From Turnera subulata (taxonomy: Eukaryota > Streptophyta > Magnoliopsida > Malpighiales > Passifloraceae), in the NCBI GenBank assembly GCA_028386065.3, contig JAKUCV010003055.1:51922-115921 (forward strand): a stretch of DNA of 64,000 nt, given 5' to 3'. Below the pieces are notes generated by a model. That model was not told the DNA's origin, did not search any database, and saw only the letters and a list, made by a program, of their open reading frames with translations. The translations under genes were made by a program, and so were the position numbers. Numbering within the stretch: position 1 is the stretch's first letter; each line of letters begins with the position of its first letter. Below are positions 1 through 10,236 of the stretch, one piece after another.

Positions 1-80
1 GGAGGGGGAGATTAGGTTAAGGAATGTCGAAACTAGCTCGGCCTCTTGGGCTCGTGTCTTAGCAATGGTAGGTTTTTTTT
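1..80 (-). repeat. Upstream module of a type A microgene (edge copy)
   Basis: The stretch containing gttaaggaatgtcgaaact and agctcggcc...tgggctcgtgtc recurs at about 4663-4735 and 11223-11290. In those two places it lies just upstream (on the minus strand) of a type A microgene. This edge copy therefore implies another type A gene to the left of the window. No coding sequence is visible here. Confidence 0.6.
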
Positions 81-811
81 CATGAATGTTGGGGCCAATT
101 TGGGCCCTAAAAAATCCCTCTATTAATGTAAAAAAAATCTAGTTAGAGTTTTTCTTTTTTTTAAACCTTAATAGTAGACTAGAGTAGAATATGTTTGCAG
201 ATGAGGTGAATGGGATGCAAGTTGCTGGAGGTGTTCTAAGAGATAATAATTAATGGCCTTTGGAGGGGTGGTTTTGTTGCCAATATGGGGGCAGTGTCTA
301 CCATTTCAAAGCAGCTTGTTGGGCGCACCTGTATGTATGCCTTAAAGGCTGCTATGTATAGCCTTTAATTGCGGATTGTTCGCGATTGAGTCCTGCTCCT
401 ATGTATATGAGGCTATTGCTTGGATATAGAAGAGGCCAGATCGTCAGCATACATGGGCATTATCTAAAAAATTGTTAAAAGTAATATTGAAGGTAGCCAC
501 CGTAAAGAGTCCTGTGCTGATTTAACAACATCCTTGAACGGTACATCTAACATATCGGTGAATGTCATAAGCTGTTTAAACAATTCCCCCCAGCCGCCCA
601 CTTCTAAAATGGCATGAGTCATTCCATTTTTATCTTCAGAAAGACAAGATTGCAATGAAGGACAATTTTCAGTGAGAAGTCCCATAATTCTTTTTTAACT
701 CATCTGGCTTGCAAATCAGTACCTGGCTCTTCTTGGTTTTGGTTTTCCTTTCTCTCTATTAGTCGGCTTCTTTTCTTTTTCATCGATTTTATCTTGTTTT
801 AACTTAACTAG

Positions 812-2526
812 TGTTCGCGCACGAACAGCGAGCGACCCTCAACTCACCGATTCGACTGTTTGAAGAGCCAAACCGATGACCAGATTCGACCGTTGAAAGG
901 CCGAACGGACGGTGTCGCGGGGGGTTGACTCTTTCCTTGTCGTTCGTTTGAGTTGACTTCTGGTCCGGATGATGCTTTTCCTGAGGTGAACAAAACAAAT
1001 GTGGAGATGCTGCAGGCCATACAATTTGGCTCTCTACCAGTGAAGGCACCGATTTCCAAGAGTCTTGGGATGCCAATCTTTTTTGATGTAGGATCGGACC
1101 TGACACTTTTTATGGATGCAGACGTCAAGGAAAAAGAAGAGTCTGACGATTTCATGATACTGGAGAACACAAATGTCCAACCTTTATGGGGTGAGCAGTT
1201 CCCTTACTCTTTGCGGAATGGAGTTACGGTACTTATATGGATCTGTATAGTATGTTTGTTTGCAAAGCTCGACTCGGATTCTTGTTCTTATGCTAAAGGT
1301 TGTTGCTTGGTAATTTTGGCCGTGATCGGATCTTTACTCCTATCCGTCGTGGCTGATTTGTTTTAGCCAAACGATCATTCAGGGCTGAGTTTGGCTGGTG
1401 CAAGTTTGTTTCGAGTGACGAAGGTTGTACTGTTGTTCACAACCAATGCAGGTTACGGGTGAATGGTTTTAAAAAATGGAAAATATTTGAACCGCTTGTG
1501 GCCGATGATGGCCTTTACGGGAATTCTTTGGCTTGGTTGAACGATCATTATGATTGTTCCACTGTAAAAAAAGTTCGGTAGGACGTGGAAAGAAGACAAG
1601 CCATGGTAAAAGAAAGGTTCAACATTGGTGGTAGAAGAACATTCGTCTTGCTCCCGAGAGAGAAGGAAGAAAGAGGGCCATTGAGATCGGTCGTGCTTGT
1701 TTCTAGACCATTGAGGCATAAAAGCAAAAGGGAAGACCGATGGGCATCGGTCGTTGTTTTGAAAAATAATGATCATATGCATTTTCGTGTCGATCATTAT
1801 CATTATCATTACCGGGGAAGACCGATGGGCACGTGTCGTTGTTTTGAAAAATAATGATCATTATCATTACCGGGTCGATCTGTGATTTTTATGTTTGATC
1901 GATGGTTATTTAAGCGATCTATGAGATCGTTTATCAAATTATATTTTTGATGGTGACTTTGTGGGAAGTGTGGTTGCCGACCTATGAGGACGTTGATTGG
2001 CCGTTCGTCGCTGGATCGGTCTGCAGCTTGTTACCTGAATTGATCGATCTGTGTCTTAGGCAGATCGACTAGTGGGATCATCCACTTAGTCCTAGATCGA
2101 TCTGGGTCAACTGGACGTTCAAGCTGAAAAGTTGTTTGGTGCACGACCGATGGAGTATATCGTGAATGAAGTATACTCATCGATCACTGAAAGTGTAGAA
2201 GATGTACACGTCAATCATGGTTACCAAGATGAGGAGAACGTCAAAAAGATCAAAGTAGAGAAAGACTCCTTCATCGACAAGCTGCATGCTGATAGTACAA
2301 GGCCTGGGCGTTTGACGTTCGTCCGTTCGACCCTTCATTCAAAGGTCGGATTCGGTTGTCGGTCTGGCTTTTTCATCGGTCGGATCGGCAGGTCAGCATC
2401 AAAACCCAGTCCAGGACGCGCGACACCGTCCGTTCGGCCTTTCCACGGTCGAATCTGGTCATCGGTTTGGCTTTTCAAACAGTCGAATCGGTGAGTTGAG
2501 GGTCGCTCGCTGTTTGTGCGCGAACA
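812..2526. mobile_element. Non-autonomous DNA transposon with ~108-bp terminal inverted repeats
   Basis: The ends are long inverted repeats. Positions 812-919 (starting tgttcgcgcacgaacagcga) match the reverse complement of about 2418-2526 with few mismatches. The element is flanked by a 5-bp direct repeat actag (807-811 and 2527-2531). The paralogous site near 5136-5141 reads actgg once, with no insert. No transposase motif is visible in about 1.7 kb, so it is probably non-autonomous. Inside, 953-1366 (+) is open and encodes an unrecognised acidic segment ending at a GTGAGC donor-like site, and 2132-2330 is also open; both could be captured exons. A 5-bp duplication does not match hAT (8 bp), CACTA or Harbinger (3 bp), or most Mutator-like (9 bp) elements, so I assign no superfamily. 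Confidence 0.8.
1735..1885. repeat. Imperfect tandem repeat inside the transposon
   Basis: A unit containing gaccgatgggca, cgttgttttgaaaaataatg and atcattatcattaccggg occurs twice (about 1735-1815 and 1818-1880), with extra catt repeats between. It lies within the 812-2526 element. Subterminal repeats of this kind are common in non-autonomous DNA elements; any role as a transposase-binding site is inference. Confidence 0.6.
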
Positions 2527-3792
2527 ACTAGTATGGCTTGTGATCACATGTTTGTTTCCGCCTTTAAATTGATTTGCAGATTGTACTTGATGATCTTTCT
2601 AGACCGAGAGAAAATTAATTTGTGCTCGCATCTGATTTGCAATTAGTGTATACTTAGTTACACCAATCAACGTTGATGTTGAGCCAAACTGGGTAATTAT
2701 ACTATGAAAGGTTCATGGAATTGTCAGCTCTTGACCAGATAACTTATGCTATGTATTTATGCCGATGGTGCCTAGATGGCAACAACTAATGGAGGTTTTT
2801 TCTGCCACATGATAGTCAGTCGTCTTGAATTGTTACGTCTTTATTTGGTGAATGATTTCTGAAGCCTTGATATGACTGAATATATGAGGGCCAATGGATT
2901 ATGTGAAGTATGTGTCTGCATATCTTTTTACATCCTATAGATATTGCTGCATAACCCATCTAGCTAATCGTTAAATAGGTAAAACTTCGGTGATACCTTT
3001 TGCTTTAAAATTTTTTTTGACAACATTTTGTAGGGAGAAAGAAAAAAAAAAGAAAAAAGTCAGATTGGTTGCGGGCTCTGCTGACACGTGTTGATATGTG
3101 ATTGGCTATAAAGGAGTAACCGGCTACTGTATGTCAGGATACTAATACCTGGTTTTGACAGAGTGTAAGGACAGAATCTTTGAAAAACAAGCATAGGGAT
3201 AACAACATTGAAATTGATAAAGTTAAAGGACAAAGTATGTCATTTAACCAAAAATACAGTATAACATAGCTTAAGCCAGTCTTCATTCTTCCTTCTTCTC
3301 AAATGATTAAACAACTAAGTAAAGCATCCATTTACATTACAACCTCTCCAGTGGCTACTTGTCTTGCAATCGGTGTCATATCAGACGAGCAACAATTGGT
3401 GTTTTTTTTGTCAGAAACATAATAAGCAACAATTGGTTTTGTCAAATTGCAACTCAGAATTGGGAGTGAATGGTAAAATGCACCATTACAACGGAGCCAA
3501 CAAAAGATAATAAGAATAGGATGATAATAAAGATAAGACCCATATCAAAAACTAAAGTAATTCTTACAAAAACAAAAACAGGATATGTCCTTATAACATT
3601 CGATGAGAGTTTGTTTGATATCAGTGAAAACACAAATTGAAACCACCTCTAGGTGGAACTCTACCCACTAATTTAGTAACGACCTATATTGCATCTTTCT
3701 AGACAGATGCATTCTTCTGATCACGGTGGTGTTTTTTATCAATCAGAGTCTGATATTCATCAATTAGAGACTGAAGTTCTGTGAGTTTTTGA

Positions 3793-4348
3793 TCAAACAG
3801 AGTCTGCTTTTTTATGAGCCTGAGTGTTATAGTTATCTATCTCTTCGCGTCTCTTCTTGATTTGCTGCCTATCTTGCTCAATACCCTCCGTTATTTGCTG
3901 TAGTTCCGCGTCGGAAAGGCGTGGAAAAGAATACATCCTAGCAGCAACGAGGGCAGCAACTGTACCCGTTAATACGGCAGCTTGTGTGCCTATCCCCTTG
4001 TATAAGGAGAAAAAAAAAAGAGAAAGAAACTAAAGTGAGTCAAAAGCATACAGAAAGCTAATAATTTTAACAAGACATGACAACAATCATCAAAAGAAAG
4101 AAAATATGAAAATAAAAGAGACAAAGAGATATATGAAAGCCTATATTAGAATTACAGGTAGACCAAAGATCTCTTGTTCACTTGTAACCAACCATAAACA
4201 TAAATTAGTAGATTTATTCTTCTCCCACATAAGACAATTAGGCAAAGGAAATTCAAAAGAAGCAACGGAAAAAAGGAACCCAGAGAAAGAAATCAAATAC
4301 CTTGAGCTTGCTGAGAGCTCCACTCAGGATTTTCGCAGCTTGATTCAT
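3793..4348 (-). CDS. Type A microgene A1 (short hydrophobic/coiled-coil protein, C-terminus truncated)
   Basis: Two coding exons. Exon 4348-4301 encodes MNQAAKILSGALSKLK and ends at a GTATTTG donor. The intron ends ..tatacaag, and exon 3996-3793 follows in frame, giving about 83 residues. Residues 17-40 are Gly/Ala/Val-rich and probably span or enter a membrane. The rest is charged and helical (AELQQITEGIEQDRQQIKKR). Compared with A2 there is a ~19-bp deletion near 3810 that shifts the frame to a TGA at 3793-3795. The old frame continues openly to a TAG near 3701, so the C-terminal ~30 residues are lost. A 5' UTR exon ends at 4472 and its intron ends exactly at the ATG (gcag|ATG). I do not recognise the family. 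The basic, acid-free N-terminus is compatible with organelle targeting, which is inference only. Confidence 0.6.
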
Positions 4349-4471
4349 CTGCTAGAAAAAAAAAAGTCTCATTACCACGAATTAAGAAAAAAAAATATTC
4401 CATTAACCACGAAAACAAATATCCCATTAACCACGAATTAAATTAAAAGGAGAGAGAGAAGAATGTTTCAC

Positions 4472-4565
4472 CTTTGCTCTGTGTCTCTCTCACGCTCTCT
4501 CTTGGGGGATTAGGTTTGAGTGATTTCAAAGGTTGAGCTATTTGAAAAGGGAGAGCATGAAATAC
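4472..4565 (-). promoter_or_regulatory. 5' UTR exon of microgene A1
   Basis: On the minus strand a purine/CT-rich leader ends gcaaag|gtgaaac (donor GT at 4471-4470). This is repeated in A2 (11063), A3 (24656) and, with one change, in the broken copy at 22233. The ~122-bp intron that follows ends at the A1 start codon. The upstream end of this exon is a guess. Confidence 0.5.
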
Positions 4566-4778
4566 TAGACTAGAGGGGAAAAAAACTTGGTCAATAAGTT
4601 AGAAACTAAAATAGCAATATGGGGGGTCATTAAGTTAAGGAATGTTAAGTTCAAAAAAAAAAAAAGTTAAGGAATGTCGAAACTAGCTCGGCCTTTTGGG
4701 CTCGTGTCCTGGCAATGGTAGGCTTTTTTTTCATGATTTACACAAAAACTGGGCCCCCTGAATTTTTGGGGCAATTTC

Positions 4779-5630
4779 CGTCAGCATACATGGGCATTAT
4801 CTAAAAAATTGTTAAAAGTAATATTGAAGGTAGCCACCGTAAAGAGACCTGTGCTGATTTAACAACATCCTTGAACGGTACATCTAACATATCGGTGAAT
4901 GTCATAAGCGGTTTAAACAATTCCCCCAGCCGCCCACTTCTAAAATGGCATGAGTCATTCCATTTTTATCTTCAGAAAGACAAGACTGCAATGGAGGGCA
5001 ATTTTCAGTGAGAAGTCCCATAATTCTTTTTTAACTCATCTGGCTTGCAACTCAGTACCTGGCTCTTCTTGGTTTTGGTTTTCCTTTCTGTCTATTAGTC
5101 GGCTTCTTTTCTTTTTCATCGATTTTATCTTGTTTTAACTTAACTGGTATGGCTTGTGATCACACGTTTGTTTCCGCCTTTAAATTGATTTGCAGATTGT
5201 ACTTGATGATCTTTCTAGACCGAGAGAAAATTAATTTGTGCTCGCATCTGATTTGCATTTAGTGTATACTTAGTTACACCAATCAACGTTGATGTTGAGC
5301 CAAACTGGGTAATTATACTATGAAAGGTTCATGGAATTGTCAGCTCTTGACCAGATAACTTATGCTACGTATTTATGCCGATGGTGCCTAGATGGCAACA
5401 ACTGATGGAGGTTTTTTTCTGCCACATGATAGTCAGTCGTCTTGAATTGTTACGTCTTTATTTGGTGAATGATTTCTGAAGCCTTGATATGACTGAATAT
5501 ATGAGGGCCAATGGATTATGTGAAGTATGTGTCTGCATATCTTTTTACATCCTATAGATATTGCTGCATAACCCATCTAGCTAATCGTTAAATAGGTAAA
5601 ACTTCGGTGATACCCTTTGCTTTAAAATTT
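4779..5630. repeat. Segmental duplication, copy 2 (uninterrupted)
   Basis: This is nearly identical to 442-3010 minus the 812-2526 transposon, and it supplies the empty site for that insertion. After about 5630 the copies diverge (copy 1 runs into a poly-T/poly-A rich stretch, copy 2 into cttttgatattttcaaatg). No conserved open frame is shared between the copies. Confidence 0.85.
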
Positions 5631-5639
5631 TGCTTTTGA

Positions 5640-6540
5640 TATTTTCAAATGTATCTTTTAATGTCTCTCCCTTTCTTTTCGATTTTCATGAAATGAAGTC
5701 TCTGTTGGAAATCGAGTTGGAGTTTCTGAGCCTTTTTTAATGCGTAAAGTATTTAGTACCAGCACTTTTGATACAATTGAGTATTTCAGTTGGTGTTCAT
5801 GGTTTCAAATTTGAGCTATGATAAAGGTCGATGTTTAACTTTTCTCACCGGAGCTTGGAGGATAAGTAAGGCCGGGTTTTAAGAATTCTGAGGCTTTTAT
5901 TTCGACTAGTTTTTTTCACGTGCGATGCACGTGGTATTGATTATTATAATATTTTTTAAATCACATGGTATAATATTAATCATTATTTTGAGAACTCACA
6001 TATAATGAAGACAAAGTTTTCTTTTTTATAATCTAGACTAGAGTACAGGCCGAACAACCTTGTGGCATAGCTAGCCCACACTACATAATAGTGAGGCTAA
6101 AGCAAACATAGGTAAGTGTAACATTGAGGAAGACCAGCATTTAGAGCAAAATCAAATCACTGCCAATTACGATAAGCAAAATCACATTCAGGACATTAAA
6201 AAAAAAATAAATATTGATTCATTTTGCTGATTTTTGGGCTTATAAGCGCAGGTAATTCTTTTACCCGAAAAAAATAAAATACTACGTAAGAGCCCACAGA
6301 GATAAGCAAACACCATTTCTTTCCATCAAGTCCAATGCCAAGAAATAAGAAGTAGCCCATAAGCCCGAAATCGTGCTAGGCGAGATTTAGGCATCACAAC
6401 TTTACTCAAATTCAAATACAGGGAAACAAACAGAAGAGTGGCAGACCATTACAAAGAGAAGACTATATAACAATAGAAGCTATACATTCGTCCGTCAAAA
6501 AGGGATATACTCCTAACTGGGATTCATGAATGAATGAACG
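5640..6540. other. Non-coding spacer
   Basis: AT-rich with no credible coding frame. It contains a copy of the dispersed module gggctta.aagc.cagg...ctacgtaagagcccaca (about 6210-6390), which also occurs at 12565-12750 and 23070-23250 beside other array units. Nothing else is recognisable. Confidence 0.6.
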
Positions 6541-6675
6541 AATCAATTCCTGAAAAGCAGAATTCGATGGGTTTTGAGAGTCAGTAAAAAAGCAACATTG
6601 CTTGACGGATTGGCATCAAATTCTGCTCCTGCCGTCTTCCTATACTCCTAACTGACACAAACACAAAAGGGGGAG

Positions 6676-6905
6676 TGTTAGCACAAGATAATTCTAAGGG
6701 ATAATTCACAGGAGATAATATCAGAAGTTGTTTGATAAGTCTGTAACTATGATCTGATAACACTAGTTTACCGATCCAACACTATTACTCTTATGTATCC
6801 TACAGACTGTAAAGCTCTATGTTGTGTAAACTTCCTTTGTTATATAATGAACATACAGGCGGCATAATATTTGTGCCTTTCACAGTCATTCCCTATATTC
6901 CTATA
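6676..6905. mobile_element. Possible solo LTR (weak)
   Basis: The segment begins TGTTAGCACA right after a purine run and is bracketed by a 5-bp repeat gggag (6671-6675, 6906-6910). It contains a tatataatgaa stretch. The related sequence at 14640-14770 resembles 6549-6655 but lacks this segment, supporting an insertion. Against it, the right end reads ctata rather than the usual CA, and no internal retroelement sequence or partner LTR is present. Confidence 0.3.
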
Positions 6906-7024
6906 GGGAGGAACGAATCACAGATAGGCAACGAATCACACAGATAGGCAAATATCAAGCAATGCTTATTAGAAGAAGGAAAGCAAGAGTACCGAAACCA
7001 CACCTTTCATCGGCGCAAACAACT

Positions 7025-7461
7025 CTAAGCAGAGTTTTTCTCGTCCGTCCTTGCCTTGAAGTGCCTGATCAATTCGTCAAACTTCTGATCGGACCGAGTA
7101 TTGGACTCGATCTGCAAAGCCTTCAACTCCCTGACCTCGGCAGTGAGCTCCGATACTGCCTTTCCCCGCTCCTCTTCCTTCTTCCGGCCAAGGAAGTGGT
7201 AGGCAGCGGCCTCAGCGGAGGCAAGTATAGCTCCAACAGCCAGCCAAGGTCCCCTGAGACAGAAACCCACAGATAAATTTTTTTTTTAAAAAAAAAAAAC
7301 TGCTCAAAACTCTTGTTTCTCAATCTTTCTCTCCTATCATTATTTACTCATAAAACCTATAGATACATATATAAGGAGGAAGTTTGACAAAAAATACACA
7401 CCTTGTTGGCAGCATAAAATTGCTTCGCCGCACCACCAACCACAGTCAAAGCCCTCTTCAT
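7025..7461 (-). CDS. Type B microgene B1 (short membrane/coiled-coil protein)
   Basis: Exon 1 encodes MKRALTVVGGAAKQFYAANK from the ATG at 7461-7459. Exon 2 (7253-7025, after ctgtctcag) encodes a hydrophobic Ala-rich segment (PWLAVGAILASAEAAAYHFL), then GRKKEEERGKAV and a heptad-like charged helix ending DEKNSA. To join in frame the donor must be GT at 7399-7398 (AAGGT|GTGTAT) rather than the overlapping AAG|GTGTGT two bases earlier; this gives 96 residues with K-V-G-P at the joint. The ATG directly follows a polypyrimidine tract and cccagag, so a 5' UTR intron ends at the start codon. Layout parallels type A but the sequence is unrelated. Family and function are not recognised. Confidence 0.6.
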
Positions 7462-7598
7462 CTCTGGGAGCCAAAAAAAAAAGACAGAGAAGAAGTAAGC
7501 AAACAGAGAAAGAGGTGACTAGGTGAGTGAGTGAAATGAAGGAAAGAGGCGGGTGAGTGAGAGAAAGAGAAGGAAGGAAGAGAGAAGAGAATAGTCAC

Positions 7599-7990
7599 CG
7601 GGAAAAGAAATGGGGTTTCTGATCAGATCTGAATTTTTTTCTGTTCTCTGAGTACTGAGCAGTAGTGATCGTGAACGAGGCTGGAAGAGGAGGAGAGAAA
7701 TAAACACTAACCGCCTTCGCCAGCCACGTTTGCAATCGCGGCAGCCGTCCAATTTTTCGAAATGGACCGCCAAGATGAGCTTTCGAAAGCATCCTCCTCC
7801 CCCGTAACCCATCCTCATTGGTGCATTTGCCCACCACGCGGATCGCCATCTTATCGCCGTGGATAGTAAATAGATCCAACGGTCCAAATCGCAGCCACCA
7901 AGAAAATGGGAGAGGATAGTGAATAGATGATCCAACGGTCCAAATCGCAGCCAGCAAGAAAATGGGAGAGAATGCGAGAGGAATGGTTGG
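7599..7990 (-). promoter_or_regulatory. B1 leader and upstream region with conserved short upstream ORF
   Basis: The 5' UTR exon ends at 7599 (ccg|gtgacta). Upstream, ccaccacgcggatcgccatc (7831-7850) is conserved at 16025-16044 and 30811-30830, each upstream of a type B gene. Read on the minus strand it is an ATG followed by codons for AIRVVG. A ~55-bp unit containing gatccaacggtccaaatcgc is tandemly repeated at about 7862-7970. Confidence 0.45.
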
Positions 7991-8229
7991 AGAAATTTTA
8001 ACTCCACTTGTGATATTGACTATTTTACCCCTAATTAAGACATTATTTAATTTTACACAAGGATATATTTGTAATTCTACGTTTATACATTTTCTTTTGT
8101 GCAAACTCATGTCAAACCCAACAAATCAAAACCGTTGGCGTTGTTAGACTGGAGGAGGGTGATAGAGGCATTAAGCCTTCAATTAAACACGGGTTAAAGG
8201 GTAATGAGAAGGCAATTGCATTCGCCATT

Positions 8230-8840
8230 GTTCATCCTATATTAGAATTACAAGTGGACCAAAGGTCTCTTGTTCATTTGTAACAAACCTTAAAAATAAA
8301 TTAGAGTTAAGGGTAGATTTATTCTTCTCCCACATAAGACAATTAGGCAAAGGAAAGTCAAAAGAAACAAAAGGAAAAATGAAATCAAAGAACCTTGAGC
8401 TTGCTGAGAGCTCCACTCAGGATTTTCGCAGCTTGATTTATCTGCTAGAAAAAAAAATATCCCTTTACCACGAATTAATAAAAACAAAAAATTCCCATTA
8501 ACCACAAATTAAATTCAAAGAAAGAGAGGAAGAATGTCTCACCTTTGCTTTGTGTGTGTGTCTCTTTCCTCTTCTTGGGAATTAAGTGATTTCAAAAGAG
8601 AGACTTAAAAAAACAAAAGGAATTCGAGATGATTTTATAAAGACTTGATAAGTGTTTACAACTTTACATAAGAGTAATTTTTTTTTTGATGAACTACATA
8701 AGAGTAACTTGTTTGTTTAATAAGTTAGAATATTTTAGAATTACAACTTTTTTTTCCTAATTTTTATCAGCCAATTACGTGCATTTTATTTATTATATCA
8801 TTAATTGCCATATTCAAAAACTTGAATTAAAAAACTATCA
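8230..8840 (-). pseudogene. Type A microgene remnant (start codon lost, last exon missing)
   Basis: The short coding exon (8441-8394) and its flanks match A1, including the intron sequences on both sides and the leader at about 8543-8585. The start codon reads ATA instead of ATG, and the exon for the hydrophobic/coiled-coil part is absent: sequence below 8230 is unrelated and soon reaches the B1 upstream region. The remnant shows that recombination has trimmed array units. Confidence 0.7.
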
Positions 8841-8849
8841 AATACCAAT

Positions 8850-9660
8850 TTAGGAGTTAGCCGGGATGATTTTTTTCTTCACTCACCCCCTCGTATATTA
8901 TCAGCCATATTGAAAAATCTAATTTAGAAAACAATCTGATTGGGAAAATCATTTTTTTTTTGGCAAGGAAGAGGAGCATATATCACTGCTGAATACAAAG
9001 AAAAGAAAAGAAAAGAAAATACAAAGTGGCTTGAAGTAGATCCGAATTGTGCTAATGCCCACAGTACCACGATACGAGCAGACCGTATCCCTTTTTTTAT
9101 TTTTTACCAAATAACCCGCGCCACCTCCTTCTTTCTTTATTTTTCTAGTTTAATCTTTTGTTTTCAATTTCCAACTCCTAATGTTTTATTGCTTGAAGAA
9201 TGATGATGATGACGATGATAATGATGATAGCAGTGTTGTCTTTTTCTCGGTCGTTGTTCTTGAAATGTATATGATGCTTTCCCAGGTGTTGGAAAAGTAG
9301 CCAAAAAAAGAAGAGATGTTAGACAAGGCCGATTTTATACTTTTTTGGATCAAAGCGAGAAATCGTCTTTTAGCATATAAGGCAAAAAAAAAAAAAAGAA
9401 ATCAGCAAACTCTGTATTTTGCAAAAACCCTAAAATTTAATTTTTGGGTATTATGCCTTCACTATATTAGTTTGAATTTTTTTTAATCAAATTTTGAAGT
9501 GGGTCACCAATTCGGTCGATGAGCCCGCTAGGTCTTCGTGGGCCTTTGGATCTTTTGAACCATAACAGAGCGTTGGCCCAAATTGACATGGCTACGGCGC
9601 CGTAACAGAATACCCCTAGCCCTTTAAGATTTAAAACAAATAGAAAAATGATCACCATCT
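8850..9660. other. Non-coding spacer
   Basis: Low-complexity AT-rich sequence with short gat/atg microsatellite-like runs (about 9200-9230). No coding frame or repeat match that I can support. Confidence 0.5.
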
Positions 9661-9689
9661 TAAACCATTCTCCCTGTTAAATTAAATGA

Positions 9690-10236
9690 AGTATCACCCC
9701 CATCACTGGGGTACATACACATTGGCACATGAAAACAAAAGAAAAATAATACAATGTAACATAGCGTAAGCCAGTATTCTGTATTCATTCTTCCGTCTTC
9801 TCAAATGATCAAGCAACTAAGTAAATCATCTATTTACATAACCACAACTTCTCGAGCTTGCACACCCATAGTGTGATGTGACTACTTGTCTTGCAATTGG
9901 TGCCATATCAGACAAGAGCAACAATTGGTGTTTCTTTTTTCTGTTCGAAAACATAATAAGCAACATTTGGTTTTGACACTGCAGATGATTAATTGCAACT
10001 CGGAAAGCAGAATGGGGAGTGAACAACGGTAAATTGTACCATTACAACCCGAGTCAACAAACAAAAGATCATAACAATAGGTTGAGAATAAAGATATAAG
10101 ACCCATATCAAAAACCAAAAGTAATTCTTAACAAAAATGTAAAAAAAAAAAAACAGGATATGCCCTTATAACATTCGATGAGAATTTGTTTGGAAACAGG
10201 GAAAACACAAATTGAAACCACCTCTACAGCTAGTTT
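9690..10236 (-). repeat. 3' flank module of type A genes
   Basis: The block from cactggggtacatacaca through gtaacata.c.taagcc and ..aagcaactaagtaaa to the gene's 3' end recurs beside A1 (about 3230-3690) and A3 (23265-23810). It behaves as the downstream, probably 3' UTR-containing, part of each type A unit. No coding frame is conserved among the copies. Confidence 0.6.

Larger units (their letters stand above)
442..3010. repeat. Segmental duplication, copy 1 (interrupted by a transposon)
   Basis: Positions 442-811 and 2532-3010 match 4779-5141 and 5142-5630 almost base for base. This copy is split by the inverted-repeat transposon at 812-2526. On the minus strand it holds a short open frame at 464-685 (73 codons, starting [14 protein letters not shown]). 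Its counterpart in copy 2 is shifted by loss of one C in a C run near 4926, so the frame is not conserved and I do not call it a gene. It may be a gene fragment carried along in the array. Confidence 0.8.

Noticed and set aside
464..685. 73-codon open frame on the minus strand ([10 protein letters not shown]...)
   Set aside because: The duplicate at 4800-5020 has a one-base loss that shifts the frame, no family is recognised and no splice context is clear. Kept only as part of the segmental duplication.
953..1366. 137-codon frame in the inverted-repeat transposon as a transposase
   Set aside because: No DDE, BED or zinc-finger signature; the end of the frame is hydrophobic and looks like translated intron. 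Described only as possible captured sequence.
3996..4348. Type A proteins as N-terminal pieces of prohibitin
   Set aside because: The pattern QAA..L...L.K..G.GTAA.VL is loosely reminiscent of plant prohibitin N-termini. The match is short, compositionally biased, and the following band-7 domain is absent.
7519..8110. Two overlapping 160-170 codon minus-strand frames upstream of B1
   Set aside because: They run across the leader, its donor and a tandem repeat, are low in complexity and are not conserved as whole frames. Only the short MAIRVVG start is conserved between copies.
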